Shown here piece after piece: positions 16,746 through 26,371 of a stretch of 64,000 nt of DNA. The stretch is from JAKAAZ01 sp963817855 (lineage in GTDB: Bacteria > Acidobacteriota > Terriglobia > Terriglobales > Acidobacteriaceae). A model generated the notes under the pieces. It made no database searches, was not told the DNA's origin, and saw only the letters and a list, made by a program, of their open reading frames with translations. Both the position numbers and the translations under genes were made by a program. How positions within the stretch are numbered: the first letter of the stretch is position 1; every line of letters starts with the position of its first letter. The stretch spans positions 372,001-436,000 of the forward strand of contig CAWFQA010000003.1 in NCBI GenBank assembly GCA_963817855.1. The letters are read 5' to 3'.

Positions 16746-18667
16746 ATGAAACGCATGGCCCAACTGCTCGCTTCTCATCCTTTTCTCACTTGTTGCGACG
16801 GAGTTCGATTTTTGCCCAAACGCAACCAAATCAGACGAAGGCGGCCACTTCGCAAAAGCCAAAAGGCGAAACATTGGAGCTTGGGAGATCCTATGCCGAC
16901 GTTGCGCCCTGAGCAAGTGCGTCTGATCGACAACTTCATTCGCAGTTATAACGCCACCACCGGAAGCGCCCTTGTTCCCCAACAGGTCTATGACAACGCT
17001 CGATTGTCTATCCGCACCACGTTCGACGCGGTGACCCATGCGCTGCTGAACGCTAAAATGACCGATTCGCATGGCAAGAGCCTCGGACGCGCGATCGACC
17101 TGGTGGACGCCGTTGATCAGGTGATGGGAGAGGAATCCGGTGCAAGCGGCGACCAGCAGTTCCGCCTGTATGTGTACCTGAAGCCCAACGCGGTTGACAT
17201 CCTGAACCGCAGCCAGGAGTTCTTTCATGATAAAGACAACTCCGTTTATCACAAGGGGTTTCCCATTTGTTACAGGCTGAAGAACGGGACCTCCATCGAT
17301 TCAGTTCTCAATTTCGCGCGACCACAAATTGTCCGACGTTGACGTCGACTATCGCTCTTCCGGCTTTCCTAAGGCGCTGCTCAATGGACATTTGACGCGC
17401 TGCCAACTCGGACGTCCGCGCAGGAAACAACCTGGCCCTCCATGACGGTCGCTGGTCGGGCCTCAATGGCTGGTGGCGCGACGTTTTTGGACAGCTCGGA
17501 AGTGGCGGGGCGGCACCAAAGGAGACCGCCACCGAACGTCTCGGGCACATTCCCATGAATCCCGGCGTGAAAGCCGATCAGGGCGTCGATAAGAGTGCGC
17601 ACGATTTCTTGCAAAGCTGGGTTGTCGGGAAAGAACCGAACAAGTCGGTTGCCTATTTTTCGCGCCGCAGCTATCCGTGTTTGGAGGTGTTGGCGCAGAA
17701 GAGCACGCAGCCTGTGCCACAAGGCATGATTCGGCTGCACACAATGATGGCAATGCAGAAATTCAGCGATAGCCTTGGCGCGGTGAATTCCGTTGCTGAC
17801 GTGTTCGAGCCTGCCGACAAATGGTCGCAGGCATCGAAACCGGCAAAGAACGCGTATTCATCGGAATTCCGGCTGGTGAGCCTGCCGGCGGACATGGGAC
17901 AGGACGAGGAATGCATCGCCGTACCGGCCGACGAGTCGAGCAAACGGTCGAAAGAGAAGTACTTCGCCACTGCGTTTCGCGAAAAAACGGGAGATAGCCG
18001 GAACAAGGTCATGTCTCTGCTTTGGGCTCAGGAGGGCGACTACTGGAAAATCATTGCCATCCGCATCGAAGACAGCAGCGATGCAGGCCTCGTCCCAAAC
18101 AACGCGGCAGCTCTGGCCGTACCCGCAGGCGGAAGAATCGCGGAGCATCGCCGGTGATCCAGCCTCTGTGAAAGACATCACGCAGTTCTACCAGACTTGG
18201 ATCGTGAAACGGGATGTTACCCAGGCTTCCCGCTTTGCATCACAGCGCTCCTACCAGTGTCTCGCGGCACCTTCCGAGGACCAGAAGAAATTGACGCCCA
18301 TCGCCAGGATCCAGTCTGCGCTGGAACAGCCGCTGACGAGAATACCGGTCCAGGCGCGAATCTCTCCGACATGATGTCGAGTGTGCAGCCCGTCAACGAT
18401 CTGCTGCGCCCGGTCCAGCAGGAAAACTCCAGGGCTTTCGCGATCATGGCCGTGCCGGACCAGATGGCCGATAGCTTTCTGTGCCAGAATCGTCACCTGC
18501 CCGAAAGCTCTCCGGACTTGAAGCCCGCCGATGCAAAATACGGAGCATATTACTTGACCGCCAGTCGATTCAATTACGGAGAGGAACAATCACCCGCTCT
18601 TCTGCTGTTGTGGACCAAAGAGGAAGCGGGCTGGAAGATTGTTGCCTGGGCTGTAGACCTTCCGTAA
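16746..18667 (+). pseudogene. Unrecognised secreted protein with duplicated domain, several frameshifts
   Basis: Pieces in three frames join into one protein of about 635 residues. The start has TTGGAGG at the right distance. After a signal peptide (broken near 16795) come AQTQPNQTKAATSQKPKG and LELGRSYADV, then EQVRLIDNFIRSYNATTG, a second break near 16905, a long globular part to about 17315, and two related domains. The first (about 17587-18075) contains FLQSWVVGKEP, YFSRRSYPCLEV and SLLWAQEGDYWKIIAI; the second (about 18165-18660) contains FYQTWIVKRDV, FASQRSYQCLAA and LLLWTKEEAGWKIVAW. I do not recognise the family; the layout recalls NTF2-like modules. At least five frame breaks exist, with no internal decay otherwise, so sequence error is likely. 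Confidence 0.6.
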
Positions 18668-18689
18668 CTAAAATCATGCGCTCTCCGGA

Positions 18690-18870
18690 ACGGAGTGTCT
18701 GGATCACCGGCAATCCGACTGGAATTCGGAAATGTGACCGGTCCCGCTGGATGAGCGCTTTGCCCTGTTGCCGACAGTTGAGAATTCCCGATGCGGAAGC
18801 TGGCCGGACTGTGCCGATTTCTCGTTCATGACCGGGAATCAGCAATAGCGCTTCAGCGGCCGTCCGACAT
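18690..18870. mobile_element. Possible IS21-type end remnant
   Basis: TGTCTGGATCACCGGCAATC (18696-18715), then GGAATTCGG, TGTGACCGG and a later GACCGGGAATCAGCAA, look like the repeated TGTC(C/T)GGAT-ACCGGAAT units that line the ends of IS21-family elements. No transposase (IstA/IstB) reading frame is present. The rest of 18871-19051 shows nothing recognisable before the AsmA gene. Confidence 0.3.
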
Positions 18871-19051
18871 TGCGGCTCGCATCCTTTTGTCGACCTCTAC
18901 GGCTGCAGATCCCGTTCCGGAAACATGAATAGGCGCCACTGTGGAAACTTCTAGTTGTTTCGCCCAGGCTGCATTTGTAGAATCCGACGGACAGGGTGGC
19001 TATATTGACTTCGCCAACTCCAATGGACGATCACGATGAAACGTCCTCGAA

Positions 19052-20698
19052 ATGGCGGAAGAACGCGAGCAACCAATGCAAGTCAACAAACGTACTCTGA
19101 AGATCGCCGGAATCGTCGTCGCGGCAGTGCTGGTAATTCTGATCGCGCTTCCCCTCTTCATCAACATCAACAGCTTCCGACCGAAGATCGAGTCGATACT
19201 GACGAGTGCGGTGGGACGGCCTGTGACGCTCGGAAAGATGAGCCTTTCGCTCCTCAATGGTGAAGTCGCGGTGAAGAACGTGAGCATCGCCGACGATCCG
19301 GCCTTCAGTAAGACACCATTTATAACAATGAAGTCGTTGAAGATCGGCGTCGAGATAATGCCGCTTGTTTTCTCCAAGCAACTAAACATAACAGGGATCG
19401 AACTGGACGAGCCCCAGATAGCTTTGCTCAATGCTTCGAACGGAACCTGGAACTTTTCCAGCCTCGGCGGTTCGGGTAAAGAAAAACCTGCTGAACCGGC
19501 GAAGACGGGCGAGTCCCAGAATCTCTCGATCGCCAAGCTGGAGATTAAAGATGGAAAATTGTCAGTAGGCAAAGCTAACTCCACCGCGAAACCGCAGGTT
19601 TTCGACAACCTAAACGTGGAAGTTTCGAACTTTTCTTTCGCTTCTCAGTTCTCATTTGAGTTATCCGTAAACCTGCCCGGAGGTGGCGATGCCAATGTCA
19701 CCGGCAAAGCGGGACCGATTAATGCGCAGGACTCGGCGAAGACTCCTTTCGATGCTTCGATGAAGGTGAAGAATCTGGATATCGCAACTTCAGGCTTCGT
19801 CGATCCGGGGAGCGGCTTCGGCGGCTCCGTTGATCTGGATGGAACGTTGAACTCGACTGGCAGTCTGGCCAAGGCGGCGGGCGTGATGACCTGCGAAAAG
19901 CTCAAGCTTTCACCCAAGGGGAAACCGGCTCCGAAAGCAGTGACCGTGAAGTACGCGATTGACGATGACCTTGATCGTCAGGCGGGAACCATCACACAGG
20001 GGGACCTGACAGTCGGCAAGTTAGCCGCTCACCTGACGGGCGGATTTCAGGCACAGGGCGAAGCGCAGGTGATGAACCTGAAGCTCAGCGCCCCGAACCT
20101 ATCAGTTGACGAACTGGAATCGCTGCTCCCCATGCTTGGCGTCGTGCTTCCGTCAGGATCTAAGTTGCAAGGTGGAACACTGTCGACCGAGATGGCAATC
20201 AGCGGTCCTCTCAACAGTCTCGTGATTGCCGGCCCGGTACGTATGTCCAACACGAAGTTGGCAGGCTTCGATATGGGTTCGAAGTTGGGCGCTTTATCGG
20301 CTTTCAGGGGAAAGGCACCCGCCAATCCCGACACGGTCATTCAGAATGCAAGCCTGAATGCGCGTGTGGCTCCTGACATGACGAGGGCGGACGCGATCAA
20401 TGTGACCATACCCTCGCTCGGCGTGGTGACGGGAGCCGGTACGATCAGCCCGAATGGGGCGCTAAATTTCAACATGATGGCAGACCTGCAGACTAACCGA
20501 TCCGAAGCACGAACGGAGAGGACGGGCCGGGGCGGCGACAGGGGTGGTGTGTCCTTCAGGATTCAGGGCACCACATCGAACCCGAGCTTTGATGCGGACG
20601 TCGGGAGTCTGGCAGGAAACGCTGCAAAAGGGGCGATCGGCGGAGCTGTCTCGGATAAGACAGGCGGAGGTGCCTTGTCGAAGAGAAGAAAGAGATAG
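19052..20698 (+). CDS. AsmA-family inner-membrane-anchored protein
   Basis: 548 residues. An N-terminal membrane helix (IAGIVVAAVLVILIALPLFI) is followed by NSFRPKIESILTSAVGRPVT and the AsmA signature region VKNVSIADDPAFSKTPFI. The long periplasmic part is beta-strand rich, with the C-terminal AsmA domain (LGVVTGAGTISPNGALNFNM). A Gly/Arg/Lys-rich tail closes the protein. AsmA-like proteins form periplasmic beta-taco bridges and are thought to move phospholipids between the membranes. An in-frame ATG at 19076 would also keep the membrane helix; neither start has a strong ribosome-binding site. The gene is intact and stands alone on this strand. Confidence 0.88.
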   Translation: MAEEREQPMQVNKRTLKIAGIVVAAVLVILIALPLFININSFRPKIESILTSAVGRPVTLGKMSLSLLNGEVAVKNVSIADDPAFSKTPFITMKSLKIGVEIMPLVFSKQLNITGIELDEPQIALLNASNGTWNFSSLGGSGKEKPAEPAKTGESQNLSIAKLEIKDGKLSVGKANSTAKPQVFDNLNVEVSNFSFASQFSFELSVNLPGGGDANVTGKAGPINAQDSAKTPFDASMKVKNLDIATSGFVDPGSGFGGSVDLDGTLNSTGSLAKAAGVMTCEKLKLSPKGKPAPKAVTVKYAIDDDLDRQAGTITQGDLTVGKLAAHLTGGFQAQGEAQVMNLKLSAPNLSVDELESLLPMLGVVLPSGSKLQGGTLSTEMAISGPLNSLVIAGPVRMSNTKLAGFDMGSKLGALSAFRGKAPANPDTVIQNASLNARVAPDMTRADAINVTIPSLGVVTGAGTISPNGALNFNMMADLQTNRSEARTERTGRGGDRGGVSFRIQGTTSNPSFDADVGSLAGNAAKGAIGGAVSDKTGGGALSKRRKR

Positions 20699-20731
20699 AG
20701 CTGCGCGTGGAGCAACTTCAATGAAGTCGGA

Positions 20732-20950
20732 TCAGAAGGAAAACATAGCGATGTAAAAGGAATAGTCGGCGGCTGATGACGTGAGGGCGCGCCACTTTCC
20801 CTGGTTCCCTGGAAAGGTTGGGTCCATCATGTGGACGTGGCGTACGAGCTTGTAATTCGAGTTGAAATCAGTCAAATTGTTGAACACGACGAGCGAGTAG
20901 AAAAAAGCGGCTCCTGTAAGGAGCAACAGCTTCGCGGTGCGCGTGATCAT
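20732..20950 (-). pseudogene. Truncated DUF2165 small membrane protein
   Basis: 72 codons. The translation contains TAKLLLLTGAAFFYSLVVFN, then NLTDFNSNYKLVRHVHMMD, TFPGN and WRALTSSAADYSFYI, which is the first half of the DUF2165 family of predicted four-helix membrane proteins, normally about 160 residues long. A stop ends it 33 bases from the end of the convergent AsmA gene and no second half can be found in any frame, so the 3' part has been deleted. Function of the family is unknown. Confidence 0.65.
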
Positions 20951-21316
20951 CGGTAGCGAAAAGTCGGCTTTCGTCAGTGATCAATTACTCACGAGAAGCG
21001 CGTTTATGAGGACCAATCCTGGCTCCGGCCACGCTCAATGAGCGTATTTCCTGTTGCCACCAATGGATTCGTGTCGCGGTGCCATCTCGCTTTGTCACAT
21101 CCATCTCCTTGCAAACGAAAGCATCGCTCGCAGCTTCATGTTATTCCGGAATGAGTGCCAGCCCACGACCTTGCCCGCCGCACACTCCCACCGCTTTCTC
21201 CATTCGATGGATACATCACAGACGGCTCCCGGCTTTGGGTCGATCCTGATTTTGAAAATGGAACTTAAAGTCTGTGTTGCGTGGAGGCGGTATTATTATT
21301 CCCGATAATGCGGCGT
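20951..21316. other. Gap before the first M28 peptidase
   Basis: No gene recognised. The last 35 bases before 21317 (CCCGATAATGCGGCGT) match the leader of the second M28 copy (CCCGATAATTGCGGCTC), so the tandem duplication includes part of the leader. Confidence 0.4.
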
Positions 21317-23455
21317 ATGAAAATGCAGCCTGTAAAGCGACTCGCTCTGTTCCTATTCATCAGTGTCGGCCTTGTTTGGGGACAAGGCAGCGGCGGCCAG
21401 CGGTCCGGTTCGTCTGCGTCACCTGCATCTACGTCCGGTTCGGCCGCGCCCGCTGTGACCCAGTGGCCCGCGCCAACTCCAGCTGCCCTCGCTACTGCCG
21501 GACACGGATTTCCGGAACACTCCCGCGTTCCAGCGGCTCCGAGCTCCGGTGGATCGGCTGCTGAAGCTGCTGCTCGCAAATGTCAATCCTGCGGAAGCCA
21601 TGGCGAACGTGCAAACGATCTGGGCTACCGACCGCTGGTTCAATTTTCCAAAATTTCAGGAGACCGCAAAGAATGTCGCGGAGATCATGCGGAAGGCCGG
21701 ACTGGATGACGTCCAGATCGGCTACGCACCGGCCGACGGAGTGACGCAGGCCGGCTTCTGGACGGAGCCGATGGCATGGGATCCCAAGGTCGGTACGCTG
21801 GAGATCATCTCGCCGGACGCTCCCGCAGACATAGCGCGTTCTCGGCGACTATCAGAAGGTGCCTACTTCGCTGTGCATGTGGAGCGGGCCGACTCCGCCA
21901 GGCGGAGTGGACACCGAGATCGTGCTGCCGCCCCAGGATATTAGGACCGCGGACCTGAAGGGCAAGCTCGTGCTCGGCGGCCGCATCTCCAAGACCGACC
22001 TTGGCAAAGCCGGCGCACTCGGGATGATTCACGAGAGTGCGACGAACCCGACGCTGCTGGATGAACGCGACTGGGTCAATTCTTTCGGGGACAACGGCTG
22101 GGCCTTTAACAAGAACGACACGCCGCTGGTATGTTTCTCCATCACGCCGCGTCGGAGCAGATACGTTCGTTCCGAATTGCTGAACAGCGACGGACCCGTG
22201 AAGGTCCGCGCCAACGTGGATAGCCGTTACTACGACGGTCAGTATCCCTACGTAAGCGGAGCCATCCTCGGTACCGATGGCCCTGGCGCCGAAGAGGTCT
22301 TCTCGCTCGGCCATCTCTTTGAAGAGGGCGCCGGCGACAACGCCACCGGAGTCGCTTCCATTATTGAAGCCACCGCCACGCTGAACCGGCTGATCAAGGA
22401 GGGCAAGTTGCCTCGGCCCAAACGGACCATCCGCATCCTGGGAATGGGCGAGCGCTACGGCACACTCGCTTATCTGTATGCCCACCAGGATCGGGTGAAG
22501 CGAACCATCGCCGGCATGTGCATCGACTCGCCCGCCGGGTTCCAGTACCTCGCCGGAACGCAATATAGCTGGGTCATGAATCCGCAGTCGGCTACCTCGT
22601 ATGTGGATGCCTTCATCGTGCGCCTTGCCGAGGAGTACTACCCGATGGTGGACCGCCCCTATTCCTGGAGCGAGTACAACAGCGGAACGGACAATGACCT
22701 CGGAGAGCCGATGATCGACATCCCGACGGTAGCTCCGCGTGGCGGGCATGGGATCCCAGCTCACCACACCAGCTTCGATACGCCGGCACAGATCGATCTC
22801 AGATCCTTGCGCGACCTGAGCGTGATGAATGCTGCCTACGCGTACTTCATCGCCTCGGCGGGTCCGGACCAGATGCACTGGATGGCGAGTTGGCGTTGTC
22901 GCGCGGTTACGACCAGATCAATGCGGCGGCGCAGAAGAGCCTGGATCAGATCGCCGTAGCTCAGAATGCCAACAACCTGAGCCGTCTGCTGTACTGGGAG
23001 ACCGCTCGCGTCGATTACAACCTCATGCGCGAAAGCAAGGCGGTGAAACAGGCCGCCGATCTTCCGCAGGAGCTGACCGCAACTGGCGTCCTTCGCCGGC
23101 GTGCAGAAGGCGCGGATCGAAAGCGCCGTGCAGCAGCGTGCCACGGAGCTGCATCTGGGAACGATACAGCCGGCTCGCTCCCAAGGTGAATCCCGAAGCT
23201 GAAAAGATCGTCGTTCGCCGCAAGAAGATGGGCACCATCACCATGGACGATATTCCCCGCGATCAGCGAGAAGGATATCCGGCCAGCTCCTTCTGGGGGC
23301 CGACCACCGCAGCACTCTACTGGACCGACGGGAAACGCAATCTGGCCGAGGTCATCAAACTGACGGAACTGGAAATGGGCCAGTCAAATTTTGACTGGGT
23401 GGGTTATTTCAAGTTCCTCCAGCGGCACGGTTACGTGGACTTCGTGCAGCAGTGA
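21317..23455 (+). pseudogene. M28-family metallopeptidase, copy 1, several frameshifts
   Basis: Reconstructed as about 710 residues. The start MKMQPVKRLALFLFISVGLVWG gives a signal peptide. Conserved blocks then appear in successive frames: LLKLLLANVNPAEAMANVQT, PPGGVDTEIVLPPQDIR (PA-like insert), GHLFEEGAGDNATGVASI with the metal-binding His and Asp, LGMGERYGTLAY with the acidic residue, and GHGIPAHHTSFDTPAQ with the last metal-binding His. The C-terminal block WVGYFKFLQRHGYVDFVQQ is shared with copy 2. M28 enzymes are zinc aminopeptidases acting outside the cytoplasm. Frame breaks near 21548, 21842, 23090 and 23175 behave as one-base insertions; the one near 22886 is a one-base loss when compared with copy 2. 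Confidence 0.85.
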
Positions 23456-23478
23456 CCTTCTCATCCATCCCGGCAACG

Positions 23479-23513
23479 ACAGGGCGCTCTATCGACACGA
23501 TAAAGCGCCCTGT
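23479..23513 (+). terminator. Hairpin after M28 copy 1
   Basis: ACAGGGCGCT (23479-23488) pairs perfectly with AGCGCCCTGT (23504-23513), with extra TATCG/CGATA pairing inside the loop. It lies 24 bases after the stop. No T run follows, so it is a terminator-like or mRNA-stabilising hairpin and not a classical terminator. A smaller hairpin, ATGTCTC/GAGACAT, follows at about 23519-23538. Confidence 0.5.
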
Positions 23514-23734
23514 GCCCTATGTCTCGCCTTTGAGACATGGGTTATATGTACGCCGCGGAAGGCCGGCGGGTGGAGAATCACCGTAGCAGCCTCACAGGCG
23601 ACAAGAATTTCCAGTAAGCCGCCCGCTTTCTGCCGACAAAAGAGGACCCTGTCTCAGGCATCGATCCGGATATTGAATGCAGAAGATAACGATGAAGTTG
23701 CATTGAACGCGGATGATCCCGATAATTGCGGCTC

Positions 23735-25856
23735 ATGAAAATTCAGGCCTGAAAAACGACTCGCTCTGTTCCTGCTGATAAGTGTCAGTCTGGTTTGGGG
23801 ACAGACCGGCACCAGCGGGCGTGCCGCCGATTCGTCCGCGCCTCCTGCTTCTTTTCCCGCGCCAACGCCAGCCGCCCTCGCCACCGCCGAACACGCGATC
23901 TCGGGACACGACCCCGGCCCCTCGGGCCCGAGTCCTGTCACTGACCTGCTGAAGCTGCTGCTGGCCAACGTCAACTCGACGGAAGCCATGACGAACATGG
24001 AGGCAATGTGGGCGACCGACCGCTATTTTGACTTTGCCAGATTTCAGCAGACCGCAAAGAATGTCGCGGAGATGATGCGGCAGGCAGGACTGGACGACGT
24101 CCAGATAGGCCAGGGGCCCGCCGACGGTGTGACGCAGAACGGCTTTTGGACGCAGCCGATGGCGTGGGACGCCCATTCTGCCACGCTGGAAATCGTCTCG
24201 CCTCAAGTCCCAGAGGATATGCGCGTTCTTGCCGACTATCAGAAAATTCCTACCTCGCTGTGCCAGTGGAGCGGTCCCACTCCGCCGGGAGGCGTAGAGG
24301 GTGAGCTCGTGCTGCGGCCCAAGGACATTCGCAATGCGGACCTGAAAGGCAAGCTGGTGCTTGGCCGCCGCATGTCCAAGACCGATTTGAAGCAGGCCGG
24401 TGCGCTGGGCATGGTTCGCGAGAGCGAGGTGAACCGGACGCTGTTGGACGAGCGCGACTGGGAGAACGATTTCGGAGATAACGGCTGGGCCTTCAACAAA
24501 AATGACACGCCTACGGTATGTTTCTCCATTACGCCGCGACAGGAGCAATATCTTAATGAGTTGCTGCAAGAAGGGGCCAGTGAAGGTCCGCGCCAACGTT
24601 GACACTCGTTACTACAGCGGGACAGTATCCGTATGTGACCGGCGTCATTCTCGGCACCGACGGTCCTGGCGCGGAGGAGGTGCTCTCGCTCGGACATTTA
24701 TATGAAGAGGGCGCCAACGATAACTCCAGCGGCGTCGCATCCATTCTTGAAGCCACTGCCACCCTCAACCGGCTGATTAAGGAAGGCAAATTACCCAGGC
24801 CAAAGCGGACCATCCGCATGCTGGCCATGGGCGAGCGCTATGGCACGCTCGCGTATCTCGATGCCCACAAGGATCGAACCAAGCGAACCATTGCCGCCAT
24901 GTGCATCGACACACCCGCCGGATGGCAGTACCTGGCAGGAACGCAGTTCATCTGGTCCATGAATCCGCAATCGGCTAGTTCTTTTGTGGATGCATTTACT
25001 GTGCGCCTTGCCGCGGAATATTTCCCCATGGTGCGCCGCCCCCATTTATGGAGCGAGTACAACCGGGGCGCATACTACGGCGGAACCGACGATGATCTCG
25101 GAGAGTCGATGATCGGTATTCCCACGACCTCGGTGAATAGCGGCCACGGAATCCCTGCCCACCACACCAGCTTCGATACCCCCGCCCAGGTCGACCCCAA
25201 ATCCCTGCGCGACCTCGCCGTCATGAATGCGGCTTACGCGTACTTTCTCGCATCGGCGGGACCGGAGCAGATGCACTGGATGGCTGAGTTGGCTGTGGAG
25301 CGCGGATACGATCAGATCAATTCGGGGACGGCAAACAGCCTGGACCTGGTGGCTGCGGCAAAGGACGCCGACAGCCTGGGCCATCTGCTCTACTGGGAGA
25401 AGGCTCGCGTCGATTACAACCTGGCGCGCGAAACCAAGGCGGTCAAACAGGCCGCCGATCTCCAGCAGGAGCTGGCCGCGCTTGCCTCCTTTGCCGCTGC
25501 GCAGAAAGTGCGGATCGAAGGCGCCGTCAAGGAGCGTGCAACGGAACTGCATTTGGGAACGATACAGCCGATGGCCCCCAACTTCGGTCCCGAAGCCGAA
25601 AAGATCGTCGTTCGCCGCAAGCGAATGGGCGCTCTCCCACTGGATGAAATCCCGCGCGAGTCAGCGGGAAGGATTTCCTGACAGCGGCTTCTGGTCGCCA
25701 ACCATGGCAGCACTTTACTGGTGCGATGGCAAACGCAATCTAGCCGAGGTCATCCAAAACACGGAAATGGAACTGGGCCCGCAAAATAATTTTGACTGGG
25801 TGGGTTATTTCAAATTCCTGCAGCGGCACGGTTACGTGGACTTCGTGCAGCAGTGA
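23735..25856 (+). pseudogene. M28-family metallopeptidase, copy 2, several frameshifts
   Basis: A tandem paralogue of copy 1, about 705 residues when reconstructed. Signal peptide from ATG 23735: after MKIQ one extra G, then PEKRLALFLLISVSLVWG. It keeps GHLYEEGANDNSSGVASI, LAMGERYGTLAYLDAH and GHGIPAHHTSFDTPAQ, the zinc-binding regions, and the same C-terminal block. One-base insertions explain the breaks near 23748, 24578, 24622 and 25665 (for example GAGTCAGCGG for GATCAGCGG). Copies 1 and 2 share domain order, leader and end, so they arose by tandem duplication; divergence is moderate across the length. Likely secreted aminopeptidases for peptide scavenging. They may be co-transcribed across a 279-base spacer. 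Confidence 0.87.
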
Positions 25857-25868
25857 CCCGCTGGTGAG

Positions 25869-26005
25869 AAATCGCCAATGCACTCCTTGACAAATTAGGT
25901 CCGCATAACCGGCAATGGAAGATTGGACCAGTTTGGAGCCAAATTGGGTTTGTTGACGGGATTCGGCGGTGAAGAATAGTTCGCTCTCGACCAGGTCCAC
26001 CAAAG
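25869..26005. repeat. Dispersed ~136-bp noncoding repeat, copy 2
   Basis: Matches 1802-1937 over its whole length with scattered substitutions and no obvious gap. It starts 13 bases after the stop of the second M28 gene. Shared cores are CCGCATAACCGGCAAT, GATTGGACCAGTTTGGA and CCAAATTGGGTT. The gap around it, 26006-26120, shows nothing else recognisable apart from a small AAGCCT/AGGCTT hairpin near 26010-26028. Confidence 0.7.
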
Positions 26006-26123
26006 AATCAAGCCTGAAATCAAGGCTTTCAGAGATGATTCAAGCAATAACCAGGCTCAAATCAAGGGCACGCAAAAGGCACACTTCCAAAATAGCGTGA
26101 TCACGTGATATGCAGTAATAGAA

Positions 26124-26151
26124 AAAGCCCTCCGGAATTCCGGAGGGCTTT
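26124..26151. terminator. Perfect 28-base palindromic terminator
   Basis: AAAGCCCTCCGGAA followed directly by its exact reverse complement, TTCCGGAGGGCTTT. On the minus strand it is followed by a T run (GGGCTTTTTC), so it fits a rho-independent terminator for the small minus-strand frame ending at 26171, and it could also stop plus-strand readthrough from the M28 genes. Confidence 0.75.
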
Positions 26152-26170
26152 CGTACGATGTTGAATAACT

Positions 26171-26314
26171 TCAAATTGCTTTCTTTTGTACGGGAACGAG
26201 ACCGGTGACCTGCTCCTGGGCGCGCACGCTTCGATCCACATCGACGGAGGGTGGTAGCGCCGAGCGGAAACTATCGCGGCTAAGACTTGCTTCCCCTTTG
26301 TACTTCCGACACAA
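26171..26314 (-). CDS. Small protein, 47 residues, unrecognised
   Basis: This frame is too short for routine calling. From a TTG at 26314 it reads CRKYKGEASLSRDSFRSALP, then PSVDVDRSVRAQEQVTGLVP and a short basic tail. The composition is even, charged and proline-containing, with good codon structure, and the stop is followed 20 bases later by a strong palindromic terminator, which supports a real 3' gene end. It could equally be the C-terminal remnant of a longer gene, because the frame stays open a few codons upstream of the TTG. No family is recognised. It overlaps no other likely gene; the GH13 gene starts 57 bases away on the other strand. Confidence 0.4.
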   Translation of the reverse strand: MCRKYKGEASLSRDSFRSALPPSVDVDRSVRAQEQVTGLVPVQKKAI

Positions 26315-26371
26315 TTGAGATTTCCCGGTGAAAGCTGGGCGCTACTGAAGTCAGCCCCTGGAGTGACCCGC

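Noticed and set aside
21805..22878. Long antisense open frame (357 codons) opposite the first M28 gene
   Set aside because: Its translation has no family pattern and an odd Arg/Gly/His-rich composition; it is the mirror of a high-GC coding frame. The M28 motifs are on the plus strand.
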